DNA of 64,000 nucleotides from Crambe crambe (GCA_963924555.1 OZ004590.1:2147001-2211000); one strand, 5' to 3'; shown: positions 11,049 through 22,059, counted from the first letter of the stretch. The notes: generated from the letters alone by a model not told the origin. Translations and numbers: made by a program.

Positions 11049-14000
11049 ATGGCTGGTGGTAAGAGTCAGTTATGGCTGACACGTCCTCTGCTTGGCTCTT
11101 TGTTGTGTTTGCTTTACTTGGATGCAGTCTATGCACATTATTGCAAGAGCAAGTTTTCTGTTACAACTGATAATTCTCCTATGATATGCTTCGATAATGA
11201 AAGTTTCCCAGATGATGTCACTAATGATGAAGTAGTGGTATTCAACTCTTCTACCGTGGATCTTAGTAGACTGATATCATTCACTAGTATCAAGAATGTA
11301 CAATTCATTGGATCGAGAGGAACTACTTTGATTCAGTGCGAGCAATCAGCGGGGCTAATATTTCATCAGGTATCTAACCTCACCTTGATGAGAATGACTT
11401 TTGATAGTTGTACTTTTGTGCAAGCACCAAGTGTGTTTGTAGGAATTTACATATGTAGAAGCCATCACATCACTATAGATGATGTAGCTATTACCAACAG
11501 CCCTGGTACAGGGATGATCATTGCTGACAGCTATGGTGTCGTATCAATTTCAAACAGTCGATTCAAAAATAACAAAGCTAACAGCACCAGAGGTGGTGGT
11601 GGGATGTATATCGACTTTTCCTCTTCTGCTAGCAATTCTAGAGCAGATTATCATTTTCATGGATGTCAGTTTCTCAATAATCTGGCTAAGGACTCCCATT
11701 TTGTTTTCAATTCCAACTGTACTAACTTTAGGCTGGGCAGGGGAGGGGGCATGGGAATATCATTCAGACACAACTCAACAAATGTATCAGTTACTATTCA
11801 AGACACTTCATTTTTTGGTAACAGTGCAAGTTGGGGAGGAGCAATGACTGTATCAGTGTGCCATTCTGCATACAATAACATTTTAAGGGTCATCAATTGC
11901 AGTTTGGAAAACAATGAAGCTATGTATGATAGTGGAAGTGGGGGTGGCGGTTTGGACATAGCCTTCAGCGACTTCTTAAAATCAATGCCTCCTGACAATA
12001 ATGAATTGTACTTTGAGAATGTGACCATCAGAAATAACACAGGTGAATATGGCGGAGGAATGTGGATTTACTCTGATTATGTGTCTGAAAATGTTAGCAA
12101 TAGCATTGGATTCTATGACTGTTCATGGACACGTAACAGAGCAAGGTTTGGATCTGCAGTTGATATCTCACCTATTCGAAAATTTGCCCTTCAAGATGGA
12201 CCTTTACCTTCAGTGACTTTCAAAGACTGTGTTTTCAGTGACAATGGTGCTGAGAGCAGGTATACTATGAATCAAACTGGATATGGTGCTATTCTAATAA
12301 CCTATTTTAAGGTGAGCTTTTCAGGTGAAGTCAGCTTCTATAGCAATAAATATTCAGCTATTTATGCTACATCATCTGTAGTAAAATTCACTAGTACTTC
12401 CGATATCCAGTTCATTGGTAATAGTGGTTATAGAGGAGGTGCTGTGGCTCTGATCGACTCGATCATTCAAATTGACAGCTCTTCATTGGTGACATTTGAG
12501 AATAACTCAGCATCTTTTCATGGTAGTGCAATTTACTGGGAGATAGTGGACTTGCATGACTTCATTGAGTACAAGTTCTGCTTCATCCAGACAGAGAATT
12601 CAGAAGAACAATTCCCAAATAATACTCTAAGTTTTATTGGGGATAAAAAAATGGAGTTCATCTATGCCACTACACTGCGACCATGCTTAAAAATGTGTAG
12701 TGACAATTTCGAATCCAAGAATTTCAGCATAGAACAAAAATTAAGATGCATAGGTAGGTTTAGCTTCTCAGGAGGGGATAAACCCTTATCATCTGAGACT
12801 GGGGAGTTCAATTTGAATGTGTCAGAACCCTTTGAAATAACACCAGGATTTGAAAAATATTTGCCATTCGAGATAATAGATGATTGCAACCAGATGATTC
12901 AGCCATCAGTTTTGGTCATGGTTACAGATAACGATTCTCAAGTCTCCCTGATAAATTCTTACTTGTTTGGAAATAAGAGCATACAACTTAGTGGCAGTAC
13001 AGGAAGTCAAGCTGAATTAAAGTTCACCACTGAAGGACTCCGAGGACGAATGGTTTCATTCACTGTCTCCATGCTCCCCTGTCCTCCATTCTTTAATCTG
13101 GATGATAATCAGAGATGCATTTGTAACCATCCACATTTCAATTATAGTTTCTATAGGGGGGTGAAGAAATGTAGCAATAATATCTCATACATACAGAATG
13201 GCTATTGGATTGGTTATGAAGGCATGGTTAGTGAAGAACACCTGATTGTTGGCTACTGTCCGGGTTTTTACTGCTTTCGGGATGCCACAGAAAAGCTTTA
13301 TTACGATTTACCTCTACGAGCTAACAAAGAGGAACTTGACGAAAAAGTGTGTGGAGCTGCTCATCGTACAGACATAACATGTAGCAGATGTAGAGATGGC
13401 TATTCTGTACACTTTCATAGCGAGAACTTTGAGTGTGGATTAGAAAAATACTGCCATTATGGTGCCCTTTTCTATATACTGTCTGAAATAATTCCGTTGT
13501 CCATATTTTTTATCGTAATACTCGTCTTCAATGTGAATTTCACATCTGGGGAGTTAAATGGGTTTATCTTCTTTGTTCAGGTGTCGGACTTGATTGGTGA
13601 CTTTGGGAAATCATTCACCACCAACATTCCTGTATCTAATGTTCAAAGTGTGTTTACTTCAACGTATAAACTTGTGTATAGAATCTTCAACTTCAATTTT
13701 TTCAGCATTGACGCTTTATCCTTCTGCTTGTACAAGGGTGCAAGGACCATAGACATCATAGCATTCAAGTACATTAGTGTGGTGTATGGACTCATCTTGT
13801 TCATCTTGGTTATCCTTTTCCTGAAGTATTGTAGATGTTTTTGCTGCAAGTGGAAGAAAATTAACATATCCATACTCCATGGCTTGACAACTTTCTTTGT
13901 TCTGGTGTATGCTCAATGTATCAAAGTAGCATTTCAAATTTTGAATCCAGGATATATACACCATAATAGCAGAACATATCGCACTGTTGTTTTCCATCAA

Positions 14001-14774
14001 GGAGATATGGATTACTTAAAGGGGAAACATCTGCTATATGTATTTCCTGCAGTTTTCTCTCTGATAGTGATCAACCTAGCACTACCCACTCTGCTTGTGT
14101 CATATCCACTTTCCAACAGAATAGTAGCATTCTTCAAACTGGACAGATTTGCCACCATTAGGTGCATTGCTAGGAACATTCCCATTATCAAACTGAAGCC
14201 TTTAATCGATTCCTTCCAAGGAAGCTTCAAAGACAAGTATCGTTTCTTTTCTGGCCTATATTTCTTCTACCGAATGATAATTTTAGCTCCACGATTTGTA
14301 AACAGTTTCTTGGACACGTACATCATTTTTCAGATTGAATTTATCTTTATCCTCTTTATCCACCAGCTGGTAAAGCCATACAAAAGATATTGGCATAATA
14401 TACTTGATGCTTTACTTCTCCTGAATCTCTCCATCATTAACAGCCTAAACATTATCATTTACATCTATTCTCGTGAAATATTCACAGATCAAAATAAAAT
14501 TAAAGCAGCAAAAGGCATTCGATTGATCTTGATGTATTTGCCTCTTGCTTACATCATTATCAGATTCTTTTCAGTGATTATGCTCAAAATATTGAACTGC
14601 TACAGAAAGCCACCAGATCAAACAGATAGTGAACATGAACTTTCCTATGAAACATTTCGCAACGAAGATGAAGAAAACGATCGATCTTGTTCCAGTAATT
14701 CTTTGAATATTAACGACAGTTATCAGCTCGCAAAGGAAAGAAGACTTAAAATGTATGAATTACAGGAGTGCTAG
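11049..14774 (+). CDS. Secreted beta-helix / multi-TM receptor-like protein, paralogue 1
   Basis: A single-exon gene of 1241 codons. The start chosen is ATG 11049; the frame opens at 11019 only with GTG. A signal peptide (SLLCLLYLDAVYA) is followed by about 650 residues rich in N-glycosylation sequons and Gly-rich turns (GGGMYIDFS, GGGMGISFR, YGGGMWIYS) typical of right-handed parallel beta-helix repeats. Then comes a Cys-rich segment (CPPFF..., CICNHPHF, CSRCRDGYSVHF) and, from about residue 800, some eight membrane segments. The cytoplasmic tail is acidic and ends in SLNINDSYQLAKERRLKMYE. Such proteins are often auto-named 'probable outer membrane protein pmp' in sponges. The role is unknown; a cell-surface receptor or adhesion protein is inferred. 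Convergent with its paralogue at 15302. Confidence 0.8.
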   Translation: MAGGKSQLWLTRPLLGSLLCLLYLDAVYAHYCKSKFSVTTDNSPMICFDNESFPDDVTNDEVVVFNSSTVDLSRLISFTSIKNVQFIGSRGTTLIQCEQSAGLIFHQVSNLTLMRMTFDSCTFVQAPSVFVGIYICRSHHITIDDVAITNSPGTGMIIADSYGVVSISNSRFKNNKANSTRGGGGMYIDFSSSASNSRADYHFHGCQFLNNLAKDSHFVFNSNCTNFRLGRGGGMGISFRHNSTNVSVTIQDTSFFGNSASWGGAMTVSVCHSAYNNILRVINCSLENNEAMYDSGSGGGGLDIAFSDFLKSMPPDNNELYFENVTIRNNTGEYGGGMWIYSDYVSENVSNSIGFYDCSWTRNRARFGSAVDISPIRKFALQDGPLPSVTFKDCVFSDNGAESRYTMNQTGYGAILITYFKVSFSGEVSFYSNKYSAIYATSSVVKFTSTSDIQFIGNSGYRGGAVALIDSIIQIDSSSLVTFENNSASFHGSAIYWEIVDLHDFIEYKFCFIQTENSEEQFPNNTLSFIGDKKMEFIYATTLRPCLKMCSDNFESKNFSIEQKLRCIGRFSFSGGDKPLSSETGEFNLNVSEPFEITPGFEKYLPFEIIDDCNQMIQPSVLVMVTDNDSQVSLINSYLFGNKSIQLSGSTGSQAELKFTTEGLRGRMVSFTVSMLPCPPFFNLDDNQRCICNHPHFNYSFYRGVKKCSNNISYIQNGYWIGYEGMVSEEHLIVGYCPGFYCFRDATEKLYYDLPLRANKEELDEKVCGAAHRTDITCSRCRDGYSVHFHSENFECGLEKYCHYGALFYILSEIIPLSIFFIVILVFNVNFTSGELNGFIFFVQVSDLIGDFGKSFTTNIPVSNVQSVFTSTYKLVYRIFNFNFFSIDALSFCLYKGARTIDIIAFKYISVVYGLILFILVILFLKYCRCFCCKWKKINISILHGLTTFFVLVYAQCIKVAFQILNPGYIHHNSRTYRTVVFHQGDMDYLKGKHLLYVFPAVFSLIVINLALPTLLVSYPLSNRIVAFFKLDRFATIRCIARNIPIIKLKPLIDSFQGSFKDKYRFFSGLYFFYRMIILAPRFVNSFLDTYIIFQIEFIFILFIHQLVKPYKRYWHNILDALLLLNLSIINSLNIIIYIYSREIFTDQNKIKAAKGIRLILMYLPLAYIIIRFFSVIMLKILNCYRKPPDQTDSEHELSYETFRNEDEENDRSCSSNSLNINDSYQLAKERRLKMYELQEC

Positions 14775-14832
14775 TGGTGTCAGCCATCATTAAACTAGTT
14801 TAATTAATTACAGGAGTGCTAGTGGTGTCAAA
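14758..14832 (+). repeat. Direct duplication spanning the stop codon of paralogue 1
   Basis: AATTACAGGAGTGCTAGTGG (continuing TGTCA) occurs at 14758-14782 and again at 14808-14832. The first copy contains the last codons and stop of the 11049 gene, the second lies in the 3' untranslated region. A local slip duplication; no functional claim. Confidence 0.85.
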
Positions 14833-15189
14833 CCATTAATCGTTACAAGTTTAATTAATTATATCTATTGGACAATGTGTGAAATCATCAAAGGAACCAT
14901 GCAAGTAGCTACATACGTAGCTGTTTTATTTTTAAGGTATAATTTTATGCAGATATTCTAAAACTTAAGAGTTATAGATACCTATTATTATTATGATAGT
15001 ATTGTAATAACTCATAACAGTGTGTTATTTCCAAATTACATATTAAAAAGTCTCTTAATCTGTATGTTTATATATTATGATCATTTGATTGTATGTATTT
15101 TAAATGCACAGAAAAAATTGTAATATGGAATCACTAGCTACATGTACTTACGTAAGACTATAACTTAAAAAGACACAAAAAGCAACCAA

Positions 15190-15190
15190 A

Positions 15191-15226
<36 letters not shown>

Positions 15227-15230
15227 ACAA
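15190..15230. repeat. (AAC)n microsatellite
   Basis: About a dozen AAC units in the short spacer between the convergent genes ending at 14774 and 15302. The rest of that roughly 500-bp spacer is AT-rich and holds only the two 3' ends. Confidence 0.9.
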
Positions 15231-15301
15231 ACTATGTAATGGCTGTACGTGTACCAAGCATCTATAATAATTATAATGAATTACTGGAACACACTAAGTT
15301 G

Positions 15302-18300
15302 TCACTGTTCATACATCTTAAGTTTCCTTTCTTTTAGGAGCCGATAGCTATCAGAAAAATTCAAAGATGATGTTGCCAGTCTCTCATCATTACCATCCAG
15401 AGATAGTTCCAAGAGGTTTGTTATATTACCGTTTTGTGTTGGTTCTGATTTTTTCCTTTGGACACAAGAGCGAAGTTTAGAGCAAATTACTGCAGCAAAT
15501 CGAATCGTGATGTATATAATTGGCAGATACAACAAAAGCAATTGCAGCCAATTGGCAATATCAGCTTTAAGGTAGTATGAATGCCCTTGGCGAGAATAAG
15601 TATCAGCAATTATATTAAGACTGTTGATCAGAGAAAGGTTCAGGAACAGCATGGCATCCAATATATTATGCCGGTAGTTTTCATAGGGCCATGCTAACAT
15701 GTGAATGAACATTATTAAAAGAAACTCAATCTGAAAAATGACATATGTGTCGTAGAAGTCGGCCAAACCACGTGGAAGTAGGATCAATATTCGGTAGAAG
15801 AAGTACAGGCCTGAAAAGAAGCGATATTTGTCTTTGAAGCTTCCTTGGAAGGAATCAATTAAAGGCTTCAGTTTGATGATGGGAATGTTCCTAGCAATGC
15901 ACCTAATGGTGGCAAATCTGTCCAGTTTGAAGAATGCTACTATTCTATTGGAAAGTGGATATGATACAAGCAGAGTAGGTAGTGCTAGGTTGATCACTAT
16001 CAGAGAGAATACTGCAGGAAATACATATGGTAGATGTTTCTCATTAAAGTAAGCTATATCTCCTTGATGGAACACTACTGTACGATGAATTTGAGTTCGG
16101 TTGTATATATATCCCGGATACAAGATCTGAAATGACACTTTAAGACATTGTGAATACACAAGTATGAGAAAAGTTGTCAGTCCATGCAGTGCAGATAAAT
16201 TATTACACCTCTTCTTCCCTTTACATAATGTGTATTGGTTGCAATACTTCAGGATTACAACTGAGAGAAGTAATAGGATGAGTCCATATACTACACTGAC
16301 GTATTTGAATGCTATGATATCAATAGTCCTGGCACTCTTAAACAAACAGAAGGAGAGGTCATCAATGCTAAAGAAATCAAAATTGAAAGCTTTATAGACC
16401 AATTTGTACAATGTTTTGGCATTTGGATATTTGAAATAGATATGTTTTTGACCAAAGTCACTGATCATGTCCGACACTTGAGCAAAGAATATGAAGCCAT
16501 TAAGTTCACCAGAGGTAAACTTGATGTTGAAGAGCAGGATGACAACGAAGAATGCAGATAGGGGAAGAATTTCAGACACTAAGTAGTATAAGGAACCCAA
16601 ATTACAGAGATTTTCTGGGCCACAGTCAAAGTTCTCACTATGAAAGTACACACTGTATCCTTCTTTGCACTTGCAACATGTGATATTTGTTCGATTAGCT
16701 CTTCCACAAACTTCTTCATCTAGCATGTTGGCTCGAGGTGGCAGGTTATGGTAGAGAGAAGTAGTTAAGTCATTTTGTTTGAAACAATAATTATTAGGGC
16801 AGTAACCAACTAGGAGGTTATATTCAACAGGTGGGCCTTCATAACCAATCCAAAAACCATGTTGTATGGATGACGCACTTCTTCTGCTACTACATTTCTT
16901 GATTCCAGCATAGTAGTAGGTGACATCATCATTGCACACACATTCCTTCTCTTTGGGTTCAAAGTTAAAAAATGGTGGACACTGTAGCATGGTGACATTG
17001 AAGGATATCGTTAGCCCACGAAGTCCTTCTGCTGTGATTTGCATTTCAGCCTTATCCCCTGGTGTACCATAAAGTTTCATTTTGCTATTTGAATAAAAGA
17101 GGCTGTTGTTTATCCTTATTTTAGAGCCAGAAATTGAAGCCAAAAGAGCGGGTCGAATGTTCTGTTTGCAATCATTTTGCATATCGAAGGGAATGTCAAT
17201 TCTAATGCCAGGAATCACCTCAAATGGCAGTGTTTCATTCTTTTTAAGTAAAAATTGTCCAGTTTCGGATGATAAGAGACCAACCTCAGGAAAACTGAAG
17301 TTTCCAATGCACCGTAACTTGTATGCGATGCTAGAGTTCTCTGTGTATTGTGGGCATGCCTTTAAACAGGACTGCAATGACGTTGCATAAATAAAATCTT
17401 TTTCAGTGACATTATTCCCTATGAACTCGAAGGTGTTACCACCATGGGGATTTTGGGCTTGAATAAAGCAGGATTTATACTCAATGAAGTCATGTAAATC
17501 GATAGTCTCGGAGTAAATAGCATCACCATGAGAGCTTGCAGAGTTATTTTCAAACAATACAGACACAAAGTTGCCAATTATGATGAAAGAATCTATAAGA
17601 GCCACGCCCCCTCCTCTTCGTCCAGAGTTCCTTCTGAAAGTGACAGTAGAATTATCCTTGATGGATATCTCTGATATTATGGCATGGATGGCAGAGTTCT
17701 TATTATCACTAAATTCAATTGCACCAACAAGCACCACCCGGAAATATGTTATTGTAAGAGCACCATAGCCAATCTGATATATAGTACTATTCTCTGGTGC
17801 TTGATTCATGCCTGAGCAGCTAGCAGAATTCATGAGGAAGGCGCAGTCATGAAAAAGCACTGAAGGCAACGAACCATTTTCAAGAGCAGTTTGTCGTATA
17901 GGTGAGATATCAGCTGCAGATCCATATTTTCCTTTGTTTTGTATCCATGAACAGTTATGGAACTCAATAGTATTGGAAACCTCTTCGGATGTGTAGATAT
18001 AATCAGAGTAAATCGACATTCCTCCACCATACTCTGCTGTGTTGTTCATGATGGTCACATTCTTAAAGCATAATTTGTTATTTTTGGGGATTGAAGAGTT
18101 ACCAAACACTATGGTAAAACCACCACCACCACAACCACTTTTACTGCACATAGCTTCATTGCTTTCAAAACTGCTATTGATGATGTGTAAATTGTTATTG
18201 CTAACAGAATCACAAACAGTCACTGTCAATCCTCCCCCCCAAATTGCACTGTTCCCATAAAACTGTGTGTCTTGAATAGTGATGGATACGTTTTTTGAGT

Positions 18301-19042
18301 CACGTCTCAGAGCTATTCCCACACCCCCTCCCACACCTCTTCTGAAATCATTACAATTGACATCATAAGAAAAATTAGATTCAGACGCATTGTTATTAAG
18401 GAATTTACATCCACTCAAATTATAATCTGACCAAGAATCTCTAGAATGGTCGATGTATATCCCACCACCATTCCTGGTACCATTAGCATTGTTATTTTGG
18501 AATCGACTATTTGAAATGGATACGATACCACAGCTATCAGCAATGATCATTCCTGTACCAGGGCTATTGTTAACAGCTAAATCAATGATAGTGATGTGCT
18601 GGCTATTTAATATGTAAATACCAACGAACATGCTGAGTCCAACTCTTGATATTTCCATTGAAATGTTAAAGGCACAATTATTGAAGCCTAGCCTGATCAA
18701 TGAAAGGTTATTTACTCGATGGAATATCAGTCCGGCTGACTGCTCACACTGTATCAGTGTAGAGTTCTCTGTTCCTTTTATCTCTATGTTGTTAATGTTG
18801 CTGTATGAAATAACTTCACTGAGGCATAACACAGAAGAGTTGAACTGAAATGTTATATTGCTCACATTACTGGGGAAACTTTCGTTGGAGTGCACCATAG
18901 AAAGCTTCTCTTCTTCAGCAGGATATCCTTCCATGCATTTGTATGCACTGACTGTGTCCATGAACAGCAGAAAGGTAAGCAGAGAACACATCAGTTGTAG
19001 ATAAGATTCCGGAACTGCCATTTCAAAAGCTGTACGTAACAT
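15302..19042 (-). CDS. Secreted beta-helix / multi-TM receptor-like protein, paralogue 2
   Basis: A single-exon gene of 1246 codons. The first ATG is 19042, but the in-frame ATG at 19021 (MAVPESYLQL) aligns better with paralogue 1 and directly precedes the signal peptide. The order is the same as paralogue 1: signal peptide, Asn/Gly-rich beta-helix repeats (GGGIYIDHS, YGGGMSIYS, GRRGGGVALIDS), a Cys module (CPPFFNF, CVCND, CCKCKEGYSVYF), about eight TM helices, and a tail ending SLNFSDSYRLLKERKLKMYE. It differs moderately from paralogue 1 except for a stretch within the TM region (15780-16070) that is almost identical in DNA. Intact, no internal stops. Function unknown; a surface receptor is inferred. 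Confidence 0.8.
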   Translation of the reverse strand: MLRTAFEMAVPESYLQLMCSLLTFLLFMDTVSAYKCMEGYPAEEEKLSMVHSNESFPSNVSNITFQFNSSVLCLSEVISYSNINNIEIKGTENSTLIQCEQSAGLIFHRVNNLSLIRLGFNNCAFNISMEISRVGLSMFVGIYILNSQHITIIDLAVNNSPGTGMIIADSCGIVSISNSRFQNNNANGTRNGGGIYIDHSRDSWSDYNLSGCKFLNNNASESNFSYDVNCNDFRRGVGGGVGIALRRDSKNVSITIQDTQFYGNSAIWGGGLTVTVCDSVSNNNLHIINSSFESNEAMCSKSGCGGGGFTIVFGNSSIPKNNKLCFKNVTIMNNTAEYGGGMSIYSDYIYTSEEVSNTIEFHNCSWIQNKGKYGSAADISPIRQTALENGSLPSVLFHDCAFLMNSASCSGMNQAPENSTIYQIGYGALTITYFRVVLVGAIEFSDNKNSAIHAIISEISIKDNSTVTFRRNSGRRGGGVALIDSFIIIGNFVSVLFENNSASSHGDAIYSETIDLHDFIEYKSCFIQAQNPHGGNTFEFIGNNVTEKDFIYATSLQSCLKACPQYTENSSIAYKLRCIGNFSFPEVGLLSSETGQFLLKKNETLPFEVIPGIRIDIPFDMQNDCKQNIRPALLASISGSKIRINNSLFYSNSKMKLYGTPGDKAEMQITAEGLRGLTISFNVTMLQCPPFFNFEPKEKECVCNDDVTYYYAGIKKCSSRRSASSIQHGFWIGYEGPPVEYNLLVGYCPNNYCFKQNDLTTSLYHNLPPRANMLDEEVCGRANRTNITCCKCKEGYSVYFHSENFDCGPENLCNLGSLYYLVSEILPLSAFFVVILLFNIKFTSGELNGFIFFAQVSDMISDFGQKHIYFKYPNAKTLYKLVYKAFNFDFFSIDDLSFCLFKSARTIDIIAFKYVSVVYGLILLLLSVVILKYCNQYTLCKGKKRCNNLSALHGLTTFLILVYSQCLKVSFQILYPGYIYNRTQIHRTVVFHQGDIAYFNEKHLPYVFPAVFSLIVINLALPTLLVSYPLSNRIVAFFKLDRFATIRCIARNIPIIKLKPLIDSFQGSFKDKYRFFSGLYFFYRILILLPRGLADFYDTYVIFQIEFLLIMFIHMLAWPYENYRHNILDAMLFLNLSLINSLNIIADTYSRQGHSYYLKADIANWLQLLLLYLPIIYITIRFAAVICSKLRSCVQRKKSEPTQNGNITNLLELSLDGNDERLATSSLNFSDSYRLLKERKLKMYEQ

Positions 19043-19475
19043 TGCTGCTAGCTATAGACACTGTAGGATTCTTATAGCCTTGCTGAGAGAGTTGGTTTGA
19101 TCTTGTAGTGGTATTTCTGGGCTGAAGCTCACCTTTTTATACTATTCCTTTTTGGAGTATTTTCAAATAGTCTCCCAAATAATCATTATTTATAAGCTTG
19201 CATGCTTAGCTAAACAATGAAAGTATACATAAGCTACTGTATGTTAACTGTTTAGGACTATACATTTCATATAGTTAATGGCATTTCTATGGAAGCCTGT
19301 TTTGTCTATTGTTTAAATATACAGACTGAAAAAGGAGCAGATATAGTTAGGGTGGTTTTCTCTGTAGCTAGCTGAACTACGTGTCATAACTAGTATAATA
19401 GGGTACATAAATACTAACAAAACACCTCAAACACAAATTTTAGCTGCAGCAAGTACACAAATGATCTAGCTACAT
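19043..19475. promoter_or_regulatory. Upstream region of paralogue 2
   Basis: About 430 bp between the 5' end of paralogue 2 (-) and the 3' end of the pseudogene C-terminal fragment (-). It must hold the promoter of paralogue 2. No defined motif is evident. Confidence 0.3.
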
Positions 19476-20350
19476 TTAAAGCTTGCTATAAAATTTAATT
19501 AAGCGATAGCTATCGTTAAAATTTAAAGAACTGCTGGTCCAGGATGAACTGCCTTCTTCATTTTCATCACTAGATGTTACGTGGGAAACTTGAGGTACAG
19601 ATTCAGTTGGATGTGATGATATTTGGTGACACTTGAATATTTTAAGTGCAATTACTGATATGAATCTGATAGCCAAGTAAACAATAAGTAAATACAACAG
19701 AAGGCTATATGCAACTTTCATCTCATTTTGATCTATAAATCCTTCACGAGAATAAACATAAATAAATATGTTTAAACTATTGATGATCGAGAGATTCAAA
19801 AATAGTGAAGTATCTAGTACATTATGCCAATACTTTTTATATGGCCACACCAACACATGGATGACCATCATAAAGAGGAATCGAATTTGAAAAATGATGT
19901 AGGTCCCCAAGAAACCGATTAAAAATCGTGGGAGCAGTATTAGTATGCAATAGAAGAAATACAGACCAGAAAAGAAACGATACTTATCTTTGAAACTTCC
20001 TTGGAAGGAATCGATTAAAGGCTTCAGTTTGATGATGGGAATGTTCCTAGCAATGCACCTAATGGTGGCAAATCTGTCCAGTTTGAAGAATGCTACTATT
20101 CTATGGGAAAGTGGATATGACACAAGCAGAGTAGGTAGTGCTAGGTTGATCACTATCAGAGAGAAAACTGCAGGAAATGCATATAGCAGATGTTTCCCCT
20201 TTAAATAATCCATATCTCCTTGGTGGTATACAACAGTTTGATGGCTTGTATTACTACCATATAAGTATCCCGGATTCAAGATCAGAAATGTAACTTTCAT
20301 ACACTGGGCATATTCCAGGATGAAGAAAGTCGTCAAGCCATGTATTACAA
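19476..20350 (-). pseudogene. C-terminal fragment of paralogue 3 (beta-helix/multi-TM family)
   Basis: It encodes the second half of the TM region, starting at the IHGLTTFF helix and running to SLNFNDSYRL. The conserved tail is then lost to a different ending (IKFYSKL). It lacks the signal peptide and ectodomain, which lie beyond an insertion at 22060-24848 on the same strand. The join falls exactly where LKY...ILHGLTTFF is continuous in paralogues 1 and 2. The part homologous to 14000-14250 is about 96% identical to paralogue 1 at DNA level. Confidence 0.8.
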
Positions 20351-20795
20351 GTGAATGCAAAAAATTTCTTCGAAATAAAAATGTGAAGTAGGGATGCTAT
20401 TATAACTGCAGCTTCATTATGAAAACCAAGTACTGCAGCATCGAAGCAGTATGGCCCAAAAATCTAGCTAGAATATGTATTATAACTGCATGCAAGAGAG
20501 TGAACTTAGTGAAGTGACCCTTACCCATCATCAAGTACGAGATACTATTCCTACTTCACTCCCTTGGCCCTTGATCATGGGAGTGAAGTAGGAATAGTAT
20601 CTTGTACTTGATGATGGGTAAGGGTCACTTCACTAAGTTCACTCTCTTGCATGCAGTTATGATACATATTCCAGCTCGATTTTTGGGCCATACTGCTTCG
20701 ATGCTGCAGTACTTGGTTTTCATAATGAAGCTGCAGTTATAATAGCATCCCTACTTCACATTTTTATTTCGAAGAAATTTTTTGCATTCACTTGT
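20347..20795. mobile_element. Large foldback MITE inside paralogue 3
   Basis: A near-perfect palindrome of about 450 bp. Outer ends ACAAGTGAATGCAAAAAATT / AATTTTTTGCATTCACTTGT, then GAAGTAGGGATGC, CTGCAGCTTCATTATGAAAA and CTATTCCTACTTCACTCCC all recur in mirror order, with a short centre near 20570. The core (CTTACCCATCATCAAG, CCTACTTCACTCCC) is shared with the foldbacks at 507 and 4929. It starts exactly at the break point of the pseudogene coding sequence. Confidence 0.85.
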
Positions 20796-21757
20796 TTGCA
20801 TTCTTTTTCTTTGTGATTATGAAAATTGATAGACACTAAAGGCTTCCTTGATTGAACTAAATTTATTTAATGATCAGTATTTCATTCTGTTCAGGGAGGA
20901 GAGTTTGAAGGATGATCATCTGCAGTGTAATGGAGTACTGAAAGGAGTGAACATTTTAAAAAGTGAACAGCATTAGCTAATTGTTACATATGTGATCACT
21001 GAAATAATTATTGAGATGGTACGTATGTCTTGCTTGAGGGAGGAGTATGGGGAGTTTATGCATTTGGTGTAGTGATCATAATAGTGGATGCCATCAAATG
21101 GCCACATCCTGTGCAGGTGTTATATGAGGAGAACTGCTATTAATTGCCCCACCCCTTTTATGAGGTAATATCGCGAAGATTTTTTTCATACGAGGCTGCA
21201 GCACATTATAGATAGCCCAGCTAGATTTTAGGCTATCCCTACTTAACCTTTTTATTTGAAGAAATTTTTTACGCTCACTTGTTTCTATCCTTTTTCTTAG
21301 TGCTTGAAGTTGAATGAGGGAGGCTACAGTACAGTACTATACGAAGCCAGCTCTACATAAACCTCTTTTGTAGGTACATACAGTGTCTCTGGTTGAAGAA
21401 TTTGTTTAGCTATTTAAGTTTTGTTGATATAAAACTTTACAGCAACAGCAATGTAAATGACATGTACACGGCATGGTGAAGTGAGCTGACTACACTACAG
21501 CCAAGTACTGGCTATAATGCTACTATAGGATGAGCATCTGTACTGTAATTCAGCAAGGAGTGACTGGAACATCATCAGATAATGAATGAAGACCTTGGCT
21601 ATAGCTAAACTTAAGCTTACGTGGCTCCGCCCATAAGCCCCGCCCCCTTCAAAATGGCGTAGAAAGATTAGCAGCTGTGTTCCGAGTGCTATCGAATAGT
21701 GAAGTAGAGCCTTAGTCAAAACTAATAGCAAAAGATCAGCCTCTAGGTGCCGCTCTA
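20796..21757. other. Rest of the insertion within paralogue 3
   Basis: About 960 bp of non-coding DNA. At 21233-21290 there is a solitary copy of the foldback end (CATCCCTACTTAACCTTTTT, then GAAGAAATTTTTTACGCTCA) with no mate, so a second, truncated element is likely. No gene is seen. Confidence 0.4.
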
Positions 21758-22059
21758 ACAGATGGCCAAAGCAGAATTTTGATGACTATAGCCAGTAAGT
21801 CGGTACGTCGATCTTATTATTATTATTATAAAGAAAAAGAACGAAAAGTCAATTTTAGAACTCGTTTTTTTCTTATGTTGGCGAATGAATTTTTGGCTTT
21901 TGAACATTCTCCTCTCTTCTTTGTAGATATAATAATTCACTGTAGCCTTCTGAGAACCTGTAGAGTAAGGGTAGAAGAGAAAGAAGAGTTTTTAGTTTAT
22001 ACTGTCCTATGGACTTTGACCTGCCATCCCTACTTAGAGAGTGCTACCGCACTCTCTGA
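21758..22059 (+). mobile_element. MITE fragment ending in the TCAGAGAG terminus
   Basis: Reads in the same order as the reverse complement of 43992-44300: GACTATAGCCAGTAAGTC, an ATT run, AAAGTCAATTTTAGA, GTAGCCTTCTGAGAACCTGT, AGTTTATACTGTC, and a terminus GTGCTACCGCACTCTCTGA followed by TA (22060-22061). The left terminus is missing or diverged. Confidence 0.7.

Noticed and set aside
13075..13170. GPS autoproteolysis site of adhesion GPCRs (CICNHPHF)
   Set aside because: CxCNH..F is suggestive, but the required tryptophans and HL/S-T cleavage tripeptide are not seen, and the TM part has more than seven segments.
11049..19042. Bacterial contamination suggested by resemblance to Chlamydia Pmp proteins
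   Set aside because: The similarity is only of beta-helix repeats. Eukaryotic signal peptides, many sequons, multi-TM region, AT-rich surroundings and adjoining spliced genes argue for a native animal gene.
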